From the NCBI RefSeq assembly GCF_001442535.1, contig NZ_CP013141.1, positions 2,499,492 through 2,563,491 of the forward strand: a stretch of 64,000 nucleotides of DNA. The letters are read 5' to 3'. Shown piece by piece: positions 33,624 to 44,045 of the stretch. The stretch's first letter is position 1; each line of letters starts with the position of its first letter. The notes below the pieces were generated by a model, which searched no databases, had not been told where the DNA came from, and was given only the letters and a program-made list of their open reading frames with translations. A program made the translations under genes and the position numbers. This stretch comes from Lysobacter antibioticus (GTDB lineage Bacteria; Pseudomonadota; Gammaproteobacteria; Xanthomonadales; Xanthomonadaceae).

Positions 33624-34151
33624 TTAACCGGCCAGCGCCGTCTGCAGGCGCGCGAGCTTGCCCTTGAGCGAGCCATCGATCACCACGTCGCCGGCATCGA
33701 TCACCGCGCCGCCGATCAGCGACGCGTCGACGGCCGTCTCGACTTCGACCTTGCGGCCGAAGCGCTTCACCAGCGCGGCCGTGATCGATTCGAGTTCGGC
33801 CGCGGGCAGATCGCTGGCGGAGGTGACCTTGGCCTTGACCACGCGATCGGCTTCGGCGCGCAGTTCCTCGAACTGACCGGAGATCTCCGGCAGCAGCGCC
33901 AGACGGCGGTTGTCGGCCAGCAGCGCGAGAAAGCGCTGGAAGGCTTCGTCCGCGCCGTCGATCGCGACCAGGCCGACGGCGTCGGCCAGGGTCAGCTGCG
34001 GATGACCGAGCAGCCCCTGCACCTGCGGATCGCCGGCGACGCGCGCCGCGAAGGCGAGCGCCTGGGACCATTCGGCGGAGCGGCCGGCGTCGTTCGCGGC
34101 CGCGAAAGCGGCGCGGGCGTACGGACGTGCGAGGGTAAGGTTCTGGCTCAT
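33624..34151 (-). CDS. atpH: ATP synthase F1 subunit delta
   Basis: 175 residues, the usual length, starting MSQNLTLARPYARAAF and ending with the conserved DVVIDGSLKGKLARLQTAL. Delta joins the peripheral stalk (b subunits) to the top of F1. 17 bases from atpF. Confidence 0.97.
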   Translation of the reverse strand: MSQNLTLARPYARAAFAAANDAGRSAEWSQALAFAARVAGDPQVQGLLGHPQLTLADAVGLVAIDGADEAFQRFLALLADNRRLALLPEISGQFEELRAEADRVVKAKVTSASDLPAAELESITAALVKRFGRKVEVETAVDASLIGGAVIDAGDVVIDGSLKGKLARLQTALAG

Positions 34152-34168
34152 CGCGTTGGGCTATCCGA

Positions 34169-34639
34169 TCAGATTTCTGCGGCCAGCTCGTCGAGCAGCG
34201 CCTTGTGGGCGTTTGCGTCGATTTCGCGCTTGAGCAGCTTTTCGGCGCCGGTCACGGCCAGCGTGGACACCTGCTTACGCAGATCCTCGCGAGCGCGATC
34301 GGTGGCCGCGGCGATTTCGGCGTCGGCCAGCGCTTTCAGGCGCGTGCCTTCGACGACGGCGTCGGTCTTGGCCTGGTCGATGATCTGATTGGCGCGCTGA
34401 TGCGCCTGATCGATGATCTCGTTGGCCTTGGTACGGGCTTCACGCAGCGCCGCGTCGACGCTTTCCTGCGCCTGCGCAAGGTCTTTCTGGCTGCGTTCGG
34501 CAGCCGCAAGACCTTCGGCGATTTTCTTCTGGCGCTCTTCGATCGCTGCGTTCAGCGGCGGCCAAATGAACTTCATCGTGAACCATACGAGGATCGCGAA
34601 GGAGAGCATCTGACCGAAGAAAGTCATGTTGGGATTCAT
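34169..34639 (-). CDS. atpF: ATP synthase Fo subunit b
   Basis: 156 residues: one N-terminal transmembrane helix ([20 protein letters not shown]) followed by a long polar coiled-coil helix rich in Ala, Glu, Lys and Arg. Two copies form the peripheral stalk. Separated from atpE by two hairpins. Confidence 0.97.
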   Translation of the reverse strand: MNPNMTFFGQMLSFAILVWFTMKFIWPPLNAAIEERQKKIAEGLAAAERSQKDLAQAQESVDAALREARTKANEIIDQAHQRANQIIDQAKTDAVVEGTRLKALADAEIAAATDRAREDLRKQVSTLAVTGAEKLLKREIDANAHKALLDELAAEI

Positions 34640-34665
34640 GACGGGTCCTCGACGTTGCTTACGTT

Positions 34666-34717
34666 GGGCCGGCTAGCGCCGGCCCGGGTTGCCGAATCGT
34701 GCCCCGGTCGGGGCACG
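34666..34717. other. Two consecutive hairpins in the atpE-atpF gap
   Basis: GGGCCGGC-TAGC-GCCGGCCC (34666-34685) and CGTGCCCC-GGTC-GGGGCACG (34698-34717) are both perfect 8-base-pair stems with four-base loops. No T-run follows. In the transcript they lie immediately 3' of atpE, so they could protect the atpE message from 3' decay and raise its dose over atpF. Confidence 0.75.
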
Positions 34718-34728
34718 GTTCTGCCTGA

Positions 34729-36332
<1,604 letters not shown>

Positions 36333-36353
36333 AGCGCCCGGTAGAGCCGCAAA

Positions 36354-36382
36354 AGTATAGAACGCGGGCGCAGTTGCGGCAA
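36354..36382 (-). promoter_or_regulatory. Sigma-70 promoter of the atp operon
   Basis: On the minus strand, TTGCCG (36382-36377) and TATACT (36359-36354) are separated by 17 bases. Transcription would start near 36347, just before atpI. Confidence 0.75.
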
Positions 36383-36595
36383 CCGGCGTCGGTCATGCCC
36401 GTGCATGGCGCCCGGCAGTACACGGTCTCTATCGCGGCGAGGTGGGGCTTCATGGCCGCGACTATGGCCCGCACTGCGCAGCCGTTGAATTACCCGGCAG
36501 GTAAAGCGCGCGCCGCGGGCGGCCGCATCGATAGCTGGGATCTATCGTATCGAGCATAAAGGTCGATTTGATTTCCGAAGGCAAAGGCGTATTGT

Positions 36596-36610
36596 TGAGA
36601 ACAATTCTCA
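36596..36610 (+). promoter_or_regulatory. Fur-box-like operator
   Basis: TGAGAA-CAA-TTCTCA is a perfect dyad matching the 7-1-7 Fur consensus TGATAATNATTATCA at 11 of 14 defined positions. It lies 14 bases upstream of the DUF2061 start, where a bound repressor would block transcription. Confidence 0.65.
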
Positions 36611-36624
36611 TTTAGACCATCCCC

Positions 36625-36831
36625 ATGAGCAAGACCCTCAGCTTTGCCTGCGTGCATTTCTCGGTCGCGTTCCTCGTCGGCTACCTGATGACCGGCAGCG
36701 TCTGGGTCGGCGGCGCGCTGGCCCTGGTCGAACCGGCCTGCAATACGGTGGCCTTCCACTTTCACGAGAAGATCTGGAAGCGGATCGAACGCCGCCGCGC
36801 CGCGGCCTCGCCGGGCGCACTGGCGACTTGA
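36625..36831 (+). CDS. DUF2061 small membrane protein
   Basis: 68 residues with two transmembrane helices (about 6-22 and 26-42), starting MSKTLSFACVHFSVAF and continuing with VEPACNTVAFHFHEKIW, the conserved core of DUF2061. Function unknown; related domains occur beside iron, sulfur and heavy-metal genes. The Fur-like box just upstream suggests induction under iron limitation. A strong terminator follows, so it is a single-gene unit. Confidence 0.88.
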   Translation: MSKTLSFACVHFSVAFLVGYLMTGSVWVGGALALVEPACNTVAFHFHEKIWKRIERRRAAASPGALAT

Positions 36832-36940
36832 TCGAAATCTTTGACGAAGTTCGGAACCTTTCGCGCAAGCACCGGTCAGTATCTGTGAACGCCCGCCGCC
36901 TCTCTCTCCTCGTCAATGGCAAAGCAGCGGCGGGCTCCCC

Positions 36941-36978
36941 CGAAGCCCCGGCATGACCCGCCGGGGCTTCGCCTTTTT
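36941..36978 (+). terminator. Rho-independent terminator after the DUF2061 gene
   Basis: A 12-base-pair perfect stem (CGAAGCCCCGGC and its complement, seven-base loop) is followed by CCTTTTTTG. Confidence 0.9.
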
Positions 36979-37127
36979 TGCGGCAGCGATCACCGTTTGC
37001 GGCATTGCGACTTTGCCGCAACGGTCGACCCGGCTTTTTTTCACCGTCACTCCACTTATTGCGCGGCATTCATGTACGCGCCAGTACATCAAACCGTACT
37101 GCGCTTCCCCCGCAACGGAGTGATCCT

Positions 37128-37934
37128 GTGAACCCGAAACTTTTGCCACTGACGCTCGCGTTGGCCGCGACGAGCGCTCTGTTCGCGCGATCCGCGCATG
37201 CCGAAGACGATCGCTTCACCGTACGCTTGGGCGCCATGTCGGTCGAAGGCAGCGGCGAACTCAGTGCCGGCACCACCTACCGCGGCGAACCCTACCGATT
37301 CAGCCAGGACTTCGATTTCGGCAGCCGCGAAACCGTGCCGCGCATCGAGGGCGTGTTCCGCTTCAGCGAACGCAACCGCCTGCTGTTCAATTATTTCGGC
37401 TACGACAAGAGCAAGCGCGCCACCCTCAGCGAAGCGATTTCCTACGACGACACGACCATCCCGGCTGGCAGTTTCGCCGAGGCCAAGGCCAAGTTCGAAC
37501 TGGCCAGCGTGATGTACGACTACGCCGTGGTCGAGACCGAGACGGTGAGCTGGGGCCTGCAGATCGGCGTGGAATACGCCAAGCTCGAAGGCAAGCTGCG
37601 CGCCGAGGCCGGCGCCGACAACTACCGCACCAGTTCCAGCGAAGACGGCTATGCGCCGGTGGTCGGCACGCGCCTGACCCTGTCGCCGAACGATAAGTGG
37701 CGTTTCGTCCTCCAAGGCCAGTACCTCGACGCCGACTGGGGCGATTTCGGCGATTACGAAGGCGACGTCAGCCGCGCCAACGCCCTGGTCGAGTACCGAT
37801 TCACCCCGGCGATCGGTGCCTTTGTCGGCTACGACTGGTTCAAGATCGACGCCCGACGCGCAGGCAACGATGGCGTGCTCGGCCTGGACCAGCGCTTCAA
37901 GGGACCGATGGCGGGCGTGACGCTGTCGTTCTGA
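37128..37934 (+). CDS. Outer-membrane beta-barrel protein
   Basis: 268 residues. It starts at GTG 37128 with GGAG seven bases upstream. The signal peptide (about 1-24) ends at SAHA-ED. The mature part alternates polar and hydrophobic residues with aromatic girdle residues and ends in a terminal Phe (AGVTLSF), as required for assembly by the Bam machinery. It looks like an eight-stranded barrel, similar in size to OmpA-like domains and other small porins. No close family is recognised, and its role (transport, adhesion or lipid modification) is unknown. Confidence 0.78.
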   Translation: MNPKLLPLTLALAATSALFARSAHAEDDRFTVRLGAMSVEGSGELSAGTTYRGEPYRFSQDFDFGSRETVPRIEGVFRFSERNRLLFNYFGYDKSKRATLSEAISYDDTTIPAGSFAEAKAKFELASVMYDYAVVETETVSWGLQIGVEYAKLEGKLRAEAGADNYRTSSSEDGYAPVVGTRLTLSPNDKWRFVLQGQYLDADWGDFGDYEGDVSRANALVEYRFTPAIGAFVGYDWFKIDARRAGNDGVLGLDQRFKGPMAGVTLSF

Positions 37935-38010
37935 GGAAGCGTTAGACCCGGTGCGTGCGGTGCATTCGCGCCGCACGCAGCGATCTGGAACGCTGTGATG
38001 CGACATGGGC

Positions 38011-38095
38011 AGGAGCGGCGCAAGCCGCGACAACGCACCCCCATGATCGTTGCGCCGGTCGCCGCCGGTTCGCGGTCGCGGCTTGCGCCGCTCCT
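38011..38095. repeat. Long inverted repeat, REP/BIME-like
   Basis: A perfect 21-base inverted repeat, arms 38011-38031 and 38075-38095, flanks a 43-base loop. The arm reads AGGAGCGGCGCAAGCCGCG plus two bases and matches the widespread 'GTAGGAGCGGC...GCCGCGAC' repeat of Pseudomonas and Xanthomonadaceae. It lies between convergent genes and may terminate both. Confidence 0.85.
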
Positions 38096-38170
38096 ACCCT
38101 GCGATCGCCAGTCCGCAACGCAGATCGGAAGCCGGCCAGCGCCCCGCGGACGCCGGCCGTCGAGAGCGGA

Positions 38171-39988
38171 TCAGCCCTTCTTCTTCGGGATATACAGATC
38201 GGTGATGGTGCCGTCAAACACCTCGGCGGCCATGCCGACCGATTCGCTCAGGGTCGGGTGCGGGTGGATGGTGTGGCCGATGTCGGCGACTTCACAGCCC
38301 ATCTCGATCGCCAGGCCGATCTCGGCGATCAGGTCGCCGGCGTGCACACCGACGATGCCGCCGCCGACGATGCGGTGGGTGGCTTCGTCGAAGATCAGCT
38401 TGGTGAAGCCCTCGGTGCGGCCGATGCCGATCGCGCGGCCGCTGGCGGCCCACGGGAACTTGCCGATGCCGACCTTGAGACCCTTGGCCTTGGCTTCGCT
38501 CTCGGTGACGCCGACCCAGGCGATTTCCGGATCGGTATAGGCCACCGACGGAATCACCCGCGCCACCCACTCTTTCTTCTCGCCGGCGGCCACTTCGGCG
38601 GCGAGCTTGCCTTCGTGGGTGGCCTTGTGGGCGAGCATCGGGTTACCGACCAGATCGCCGATGGCGAAGATGTGCGGCACGTTGGTGCGCATCTGCCGGT
38701 CGGCCGGGATGAAGCCGCGTTCGGTGACGCTGACGCCGGCTTTGTCGGCACCGATCTTGCCGCCGTTAGGCGCGCGGCCCACCGCGACCAACACGCGGTC
38801 GTAGACGGTCGCCTCGAGCGCGGCGGCCTTGCCGGCCTCAGCGCTTTCGAAGGAGACCTTGATGCCTTCCTTCAACGCCTCGGTGGCCGCGGCCTTGGTC
38901 TTCAGATACACCGCCACGCCCTGCTTCTTCAGGCGGTCGGCGAGCGGCTTGACCAGATCGGGATCGGCGCCCGGCATCAACTGGTCCATGAACTCGACCA
39001 CGGTGACTTCGCTGCCCAAGGCGCGGTACACCGTGGCCATTTCCAGGCCGATGATGCCGCCGCCGACGACCAGCAGTTTCCGCGGAATCTCGGCCAGTTC
39101 CAGCGCGTCGGTGGAGTCCATCACGCGCTTGTCGTCCCACGGGAAATTGCCGAGCTTCACCGCCTGCGAACCGGCGGCGATGATGCACTGCTCGAAGCGG
39201 ATCAATTGGGTGCCGCCCTCGCCCGCCACTTCCAGTTCGTTGGGCGAGACGAAGCTGCCGGTACCGGAGACCACGCGCACTTTGCGCTGCTTGGCCATGC
39301 CGGCCAGGCCCTTGGTCAGCTGGCCGACCACTTTTTCCTTGTATTTGCGCAACGCATCCAGGTCGATGCTCGGCTTGCCGAAGCTGACGCCGTAGTCGCT
39401 GGCGTGCTCGGCCTCGTCGATGACCGCGGCCGCATGCAGCAACGCCTTGGACGGAATACAGCCGACATTGAGACAAACGCCGCCGAGGCTCGCATAACGC
39501 TCGACCAGCACGGTGTCGAGGCCGAGGTCGGCGGCGCGGAACGCGGCGGTGTAGCCGCCGGGGCCGGAGCCGAGCACGAGCATGCGGCATTCGACATCGG
39601 CCTTGCGGCCGCTTGCCGCGGCGGCGCTCGGTGCGGGTGCGCTGCTGGCCGCTGCCGGCGGAGCCACCGCAGCGGCGGTGGGCTTCGACGCTTCGGCCGG
39701 CGCCGGCGCGCTCTTTTCCGCAGCCGGCTTCGGCGCCTCGCCTGCGCCTTCCGCTTCGAGGATCGCGATCACCGCGCCCTCCGAAACCTTGTCGCCGATC
39801 TTGACGCTGATCGACTTGACCACACCGTCGGCCGACGAAGGCACTTCCATCGTCGCCTTGTCCGATTCCAGCGTGACCAGGCCCTGGTCTTTCTTCACCG
39901 TATCGCCGACGGCGACCAGCAATTCGATCACCGGCACGTCGTCGTAGCCGCCGATGTCGGGAACCTTCACTTCGATGTTGTTGGCCAT
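38171..39988 (-). CDS. lpdA: Dihydrolipoyl dehydrogenase (E3) with N-terminal lipoyl domain
   Basis: 605 residues. Residues 1-80 are a lipoyl domain with the modified lysine at Lys44 in ESDKATM. An Ala/Pro-rich linker (about 85-128) leads to the flavoprotein with the FAD motif GSGPGGYTAAF, redox-active Cys172 and Cys177 in GGVCLNVGCIPSK and a C-terminal dimerisation domain containing the active-site HPHPTLSE. It reoxidises lipoamide of pyruvate dehydrogenase with NAD. A lipoyl domain on E3 is unusual in E. coli but known in several bacteria. aceF is upstream in the same direction; the E1 gene is not in the window. Confidence 0.97.
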   Translation of the reverse strand: MANNIEVKVPDIGGYDDVPVIELLVAVGDTVKKDQGLVTLESDKATMEVPSSADGVVKSISVKIGDKVSEGAVIAILEAEGAGEAPKPAAEKSAPAPAEASKPTAAAVAPPAAASSAPAPSAAAASGRKADVECRMLVLGSGPGGYTAAFRAADLGLDTVLVERYASLGGVCLNVGCIPSKALLHAAAVIDEAEHASDYGVSFGKPSIDLDALRKYKEKVVGQLTKGLAGMAKQRKVRVVSGTGSFVSPNELEVAGEGGTQLIRFEQCIIAAGSQAVKLGNFPWDDKRVMDSTDALELAEIPRKLLVVGGGIIGLEMATVYRALGSEVTVVEFMDQLMPGADPDLVKPLADRLKKQGVAVYLKTKAAATEALKEGIKVSFESAEAGKAAALEATVYDRVLVAVGRAPNGGKIGADKAGVSVTERGFIPADRQMRTNVPHIFAIGDLVGNPMLAHKATHEGKLAAEVAAGEKKEWVARVIPSVAYTDPEIAWVGVTESEAKAKGLKVGIGKFPWAASGRAIGIGRTEGFTKLIFDEATHRIVGGGIVGVHAGDLIAEIGLAIEMGCEVADIGHTIHPHPTLSESVGMAAEVFDGTITDLYIPKKKG

Positions 39989-40097
39989 GACGCTGCGTCC
40001 TTTGTTCTATCTCGGGCCGACGGCGCATTCAAAGCGTCCGTCGTGGGGGCGGCCATCGCAGCGCGACGGCCTGGCATGGGGCGGCGCGTACGCCGGA

Positions 40098-40781
40098 TCA
40101 GCTCGCCGGCGTCGATGCGGCTTCGGCCAGCCGCTTGTCGAGTTCGTCCAGCGATTCTTCCAGCGCGCGCCAGCGGCGTTCGCGCTTGGACTCGCTCTCG
40201 TTCGCCGCTTCGGTCATCAGGCCGACCTGTTCCATGATCGATTCGCCCGGCCCGCAATCGGGGCGCACGCCGCTGATGCGCAGGCCGTCGACGACGAAGA
40301 TCAACTGGTCCTGCTCGTGGAACTCGGCGGCCTTGCCTTCCGGCGCCAGCGTGGACAGCGCGCGCTTCCAGCTCGCGACCAGGCGCTGGGCCAGGACGGC
40401 CGGCATCGGCGCCTCTTCGTTCTCGACTTCCTGGTCCACCCGCAGTTCCAGCGCCGAGCTGCGGCGCGAGGAGCTCCAGGCCGCGACACGCTCGCTGGCG
40501 GTGGCGTGGCGCAGGGTCCAATCGCTCTCGCCCGGAATCAGCATCAGGCCGCTCTCGACGCCGCGCGCCGGCAGGTAGGTCAGGCGCAGGCCCGGCTCGG
40601 CCTTGGCCGCGAGCAGTTGCTCGACCGCCGAACCGTGGTTTTCGGTGGCCGGCGGCCAACCGCGGCCCAGGGACACCTGGCAGCCATCGGCGGCGTGAGC
40701 CAACGGAGCGGCCAGCAGCAAGGCGATCAGGCCGATGCGGCCAAGACGGCGTGGAGCGGAGACGTTCGGTATGCGGCTCAT
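40098..40781 (-). CDS. Secreted protein of unknown function within the pdh locus (227 aa)
   Basis: It starts at ATG 40781 (MSRIPNVSAP), with a signal peptide to about residue 31 (cleavage near AHA-AD). The mature part is mixed alpha/beta with one early cysteine (DGCQVSLGRGW) and one near the end (RPDCGPGES), so a disulfide is possible. The C-terminal 40 residues are a charged helix (SKRERRWRALEESLDELD). It lies between aceF and lpdA on the same strand and could be cotranscribed. I do not recognise the family; nothing in it suggests a role in pyruvate dehydrogenase. Confidence 0.7.
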   Translation of the reverse strand: MSRIPNVSAPRRLGRIGLIALLLAAPLAHAADGCQVSLGRGWPPATENHGSAVEQLLAAKAEPGLRLTYLPARGVESGLMLIPGESDWTLRHATASERVAAWSSSRRSSALELRVDQEVENEEAPMPAVLAQRLVASWKRALSTLAPEGKAAEFHEQDQLIFVVDGLRISGVRPDCGPGESIMEQVGLMTEAANESESKRERRWRALEESLDELDKRLAEAASTPAS

Positions 40782-41023
40782 TACGGCGGGCAATCCTATG
40801 GAGAACAGCGGGCGTCGGGGCGTGGAGCTTGCGAGCTGGGCGCGTTCGCAACGAGGCGCCCCGGTCGTGGACCGGAGCGCATCGCGGCGGCATCGCCGGC
40901 ATCGGGCGAAATCGGCATGGCGGCCTGCCACGGTAGCCTGCTCCGCGTCGCCGCCGATGACGGCAGCGGCGCGATGCGCACTACGGAACCGAAGCGGGGA
41001 GCCATCGCCGACGCGTGCCGCGC

Positions 41024-42436
41024 TTACAACAGCACGCGGCGCAGATCGGCCAGCAACTGCGCCAGGTAGGCGGTGAAGCGCGCCGCGGCGGCGCCGTCGA
41101 TGACGCGGTGGTCGTAGGACAGCGACAGCGGCAGGATCAGGCGCGGCACGAACTGCTTGCCGTCCCACACCGGCTTGGTCGCCGACTTGGACACGCCGAG
41201 GATGGCGACTTCCGGTGCGTTGACGATCGGGGTGAACGAGGTGCCGCCGATGCCGCCGAGCGAGCTGATCGAGAAGCAGCCCCCGCTCATGTCGGCCGGG
41301 CCGAGCTTGCCGTCGCGCGCCTTGGCGGCGAGTTCGCCGGTTTCCTTGGCGATCTGCAGCACCCCCTTCTTGTCGCAGTCGCGCACCACCGGAACCACCA
41401 GGCCGTTCGGCGTGTCGGCGGCGAAACCGATGTGGAAATACTTCTTGAGGGTCAGGTTTTCGCCGGAGGCATCGAGCGAGGCGTTGAAGTCGGGGTATTT
41501 CTTCAGCGCGGCGACGCTGGCCTTCATCAGGAAGGCGAGCATGGTCAGCTTCATGCCCGACTTCTCGTTTTCCTTGTTGAGCGCGACGCGCAGCGCTTCG
41601 AGCTCGGTGATGTCGGCATCGTCGTGCTGGGTGACGTGCGGGATCATCGCCCAGTTGCGCGCAAGGTTGGCGCCGGAGAGCTTCTTGATGCGCGACAGCG
41701 CGACCGTCTCGGTCTCGCCGAACTTGCTGAAATCGACCTTCGGCCACGGCAGCAGGTTGAGGCCGCCGCCGTTCGAGGCCGGCGCGCCGCCGGTCGCGGC
41801 GACCGCGCCGCCGCCCTGCATGACGCCCTTGACGAAGGACTGCACGTCTTCCTTGCTGATGCGGCCAGCGCGTGCGCTGCCGCTGACCCGGCCCAGGTCG
41901 ACGCCGAGCTCGCGTGCGAACAGACGCACCGCCGGGCTCGCATACGGCACCTTGTCGGGCATGAGTTCGTCGGCGGTGAACGCCACCGGCGGAGTGCGCG
42001 GCGGCATCGCTTCGGGGTCGGTGCCGGCGGTGGCGCCGGGCATCGCGGTGGCGGTGGCGGTGGGTGCGGCCGGGGCTTCGGGCTTGGCTGCGGGGGCTTC
42101 GGCCTTGGGCGGAGCTGCGGCCGCGGCGGGAGCTGCGGGCGCGGTGGGTTTGGCGGGTTCTTGGGACTGCGTCGGCGCTGTTTTCGCTGCCTCTTCGGTT
42201 GGCTCTATCAGCGCGACGACGCTGCCTTCGGCCAGTTGGTCGCCGATCTTGACCTTGAGCTCGCGCACCACGCCGGCGAACGGCGCCGGCACTTCCATCG
42301 TGGCCTTGTCCGATTCCAGCGTCACCAGTCCCTGGTCCTGGGTGACCGTGTCGCCGACCGCGACCAGCAGTTCGATGACGGGTACGCCGTCGTAGTCGCC
42401 GATGTCGGGGACGCGTGCTTCCTTCAGCTCAGCCAT
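41024..42436 (-). CDS. aceF: Pyruvate dehydrogenase E2, dihydrolipoyllysine acetyltransferase
   Basis: 470 residues. One lipoyl domain (1-78, Lys44 in ESDKATM) is nearly the same as that of LpdA. An Ala/Pro linker (about 85-145), the E1/E3-binding domain (about 165-200, YASPAVRLFARELGVDL) and the catalytic core with the active-site motif SYDHRVIDG complete it. It transfers acetyl groups to CoA and forms the core of the complex. One lipoyl domain contrasts with three in E. coli. The very similar lipoyl domains of AceF and LpdA suggest one was copied from the other. Confidence 0.97.
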   Translation of the reverse strand: MAELKEARVPDIGDYDGVPVIELLVAVGDTVTQDQGLVTLESDKATMEVPAPFAGVVRELKVKIGDQLAEGSVVALIEPTEEAAKTAPTQSQEPAKPTAPAAPAAAAAPPKAEAPAAKPEAPAAPTATATAMPGATAGTDPEAMPPRTPPVAFTADELMPDKVPYASPAVRLFARELGVDLGRVSGSARAGRISKEDVQSFVKGVMQGGGAVAATGGAPASNGGGLNLLPWPKVDFSKFGETETVALSRIKKLSGANLARNWAMIPHVTQHDDADITELEALRVALNKENEKSGMKLTMLAFLMKASVAALKKYPDFNASLDASGENLTLKKYFHIGFAADTPNGLVVPVVRDCDKKGVLQIAKETGELAAKARDGKLGPADMSGGCFSISSLGGIGGTSFTPIVNAPEVAILGVSKSATKPVWDGKQFVPRLILPLSLSYDHRVIDGAAAARFTAYLAQLLADLRRVLL

Positions 42437-42589
42437 TTCGTGGGGCTCCGCAATGCGCGAAAACCCTATTGTGGCGGTTGCAGGCGGTCACGCCAACCGC
42501 GTTGCCGGCCAATACCCACTAAAGGCCTAAGCGGCACCGGAACGCACACCGGCGGCGCCAGCGTACGCCCCAGTACTGCCGTGCGCCGG

Positions 42590-43372
42590 TCACGGCTTGG
42601 CGGATTGGCCCGACTTGCCCGGCGTCGACTCGACCTGCAGCAGGTCAAGCGGTTGGCCCTGGTAGCGATACTCCAGTGCGTTCTCCAGTACGTCGAGCGC
42701 GCGCATCTGCCGGCACAGGCCTTCAGCGCGGCGTCCGAGCGCATCGGCGCGCGGCTGCACCGCGGCTTCGATCTTGGCATCCAGGTCGTCGAGCTTCTGC
42801 AGGCGGCCGACATCGCCGCTGAAGGCGGCGGTGACCGCGCCGCCGACGACCTCGCCGATCACCGTCGGCAAGGTGTCGCCGAGCGCATCGCCGATGCCGT
42901 CGCCGAGCGCCTTGCCGCTGAAGTGGGTCGGGGTGATCACTCGGCTCAGGCGGGCGTCGAGCTGCTGACGCGCCTTCTCGACATGGGCGCGGGTGCGCTC
43001 GGGATGGTTGCCGAGCGCCGCGGCGACCTCGCCGAGCGCGGTGAAGGCGATGCCCGCCGCCTCCCGGCCGATCAGCTGCGCCTCGGGCATGGCCGCGCGG
43101 GTGCCACGCTCGAACTCGGCCAGGCGGCGCGCATCGGCAGCGTCGAGCGCGACCCAGCGGTCGTCGACGAACAAGCGCCCCTGGCGCATCACGATGGCCT
43201 TCGGTTCGCCCTTCTCGCGGGTCAGGATCAGGCTACGCTCGTTGAGGCTCAGGAAATAACCGCTGTCGATTTCGCAGCTGGCGTCGACATGGATGTTGGA
43301 GGCGAAGCTCGAGCCGCAGACCAGCGTCAGTGCGGCCAGGGCGGTCAGTCGGAACGTGTGGGACGGGCGCAT
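42590..43372 (-). CDS. DUF2884 (YggN-like) periplasmic protein
   Basis: 260 residues with a signal peptide (about 1-25, SFA-SN). The mature N-terminus (ASCEIDSGYFLSLNERSLIL) followed by a segment for RQGRLFVDDRWVAL matches the layout of DUF2884/YggN proteins. The second half is helical and contains a glycine-rich region (GDGIGDALGDTLP). Function unknown. It stands alone. Confidence 0.75.
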   Translation of the reverse strand: MRPSHTFRLTALAALTLVCGSSFASNIHVDASCEIDSGYFLSLNERSLILTREKGEPKAIVMRQGRLFVDDRWVALDAADARRLAEFERGTRAAMPEAQLIGREAAGIAFTALGEVAAALGNHPERTRAHVEKARQQLDARLSRVITPTHFSGKALGDGIGDALGDTLPTVIGEVVGGAVTAAFSGDVGRLQKLDDLDAKIEAAVQPRADALGRRAEGLCRQMRALDVLENALEYRYQGQPLDLLQVESTPGKSGQSAKP

Positions 43373-44033
43373 CGTCGGATCCTCGACGGTGAAGTGCGTT
43401 CAGGATGCCGCAGCGCCGCCGCGCCGGCCCGTGCCGATGGGCGGCGTGACCTTCGTCATGGCCGTTGGCCTTGCCGGCTGTGGCGGTTGCATCGGCACTC
43501 GAATCGGCGGCCGGACTCCTGGGCCGGTTTGCGTGAGCAGCGCAGTCGTCGACCGGTACCGCCCGGCCCGCGCAATCGCGCGAACGCCGGTGTTAATTCC
43601 GTTGCGATCATGGAACGCAGCGGTTCGCTCATCGCCTATCCAGCAAGACTGATCCCGTCCGGCGAAGCAACGGCTTTGCGTAATCGGAGCGTTCGACCGC
43701 GACGCGAGCACCCGCAAACCTCATCGCTCGCCATCGTTCATCGAACAGGTCCCGCACCCGAAACCCTTGCGGTGCGTGCGATCGGCGATGAATTTCCTTC
43801 GCATGCACAACGATCGCAGCCGATGAATTTCGCGCGCCTGCATGATGAGATGAACACAGGTTCATGCAAGTCGCGCTCGGTTCATTTTGTTCATTTTTCC
43901 CTTGAAAACATGCCTCTAACACGATGCGCGCGTGAAAGTTCCTTCACTCCCGTTCGCGCGGCAAGTTCGGTTCATGCGTGCATGGCTACCTTGTGCCCCG
44001 CCTCCCCCAAGGCATCGACACAACACAACAACA
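43373..44033. other. Divergent intergenic region, no gene seen
   Basis: About 660 bases separate the DUF2884 gene from the OmpW gene. I see no credible ORF. The right part is unusually AT-rich (TTCATTTTGTTCATTTTTCC near 43881-43900) with repeated TTCAT motifs and probably holds the ompW promoter. Confidence 0.5.
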
Positions 44034-44045
44034 GGAGATATCTCC
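44034..44045 (+). promoter_or_regulatory. Palindromic Shine-Dalgarno of the OmpW gene
   Basis: GGAGATATCTCC directly precedes the ATG. The Shine-Dalgarno GGAG can pair with CTCC to form a small hairpin with a four-base loop that would hide the ribosome site. Confidence 0.4.
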
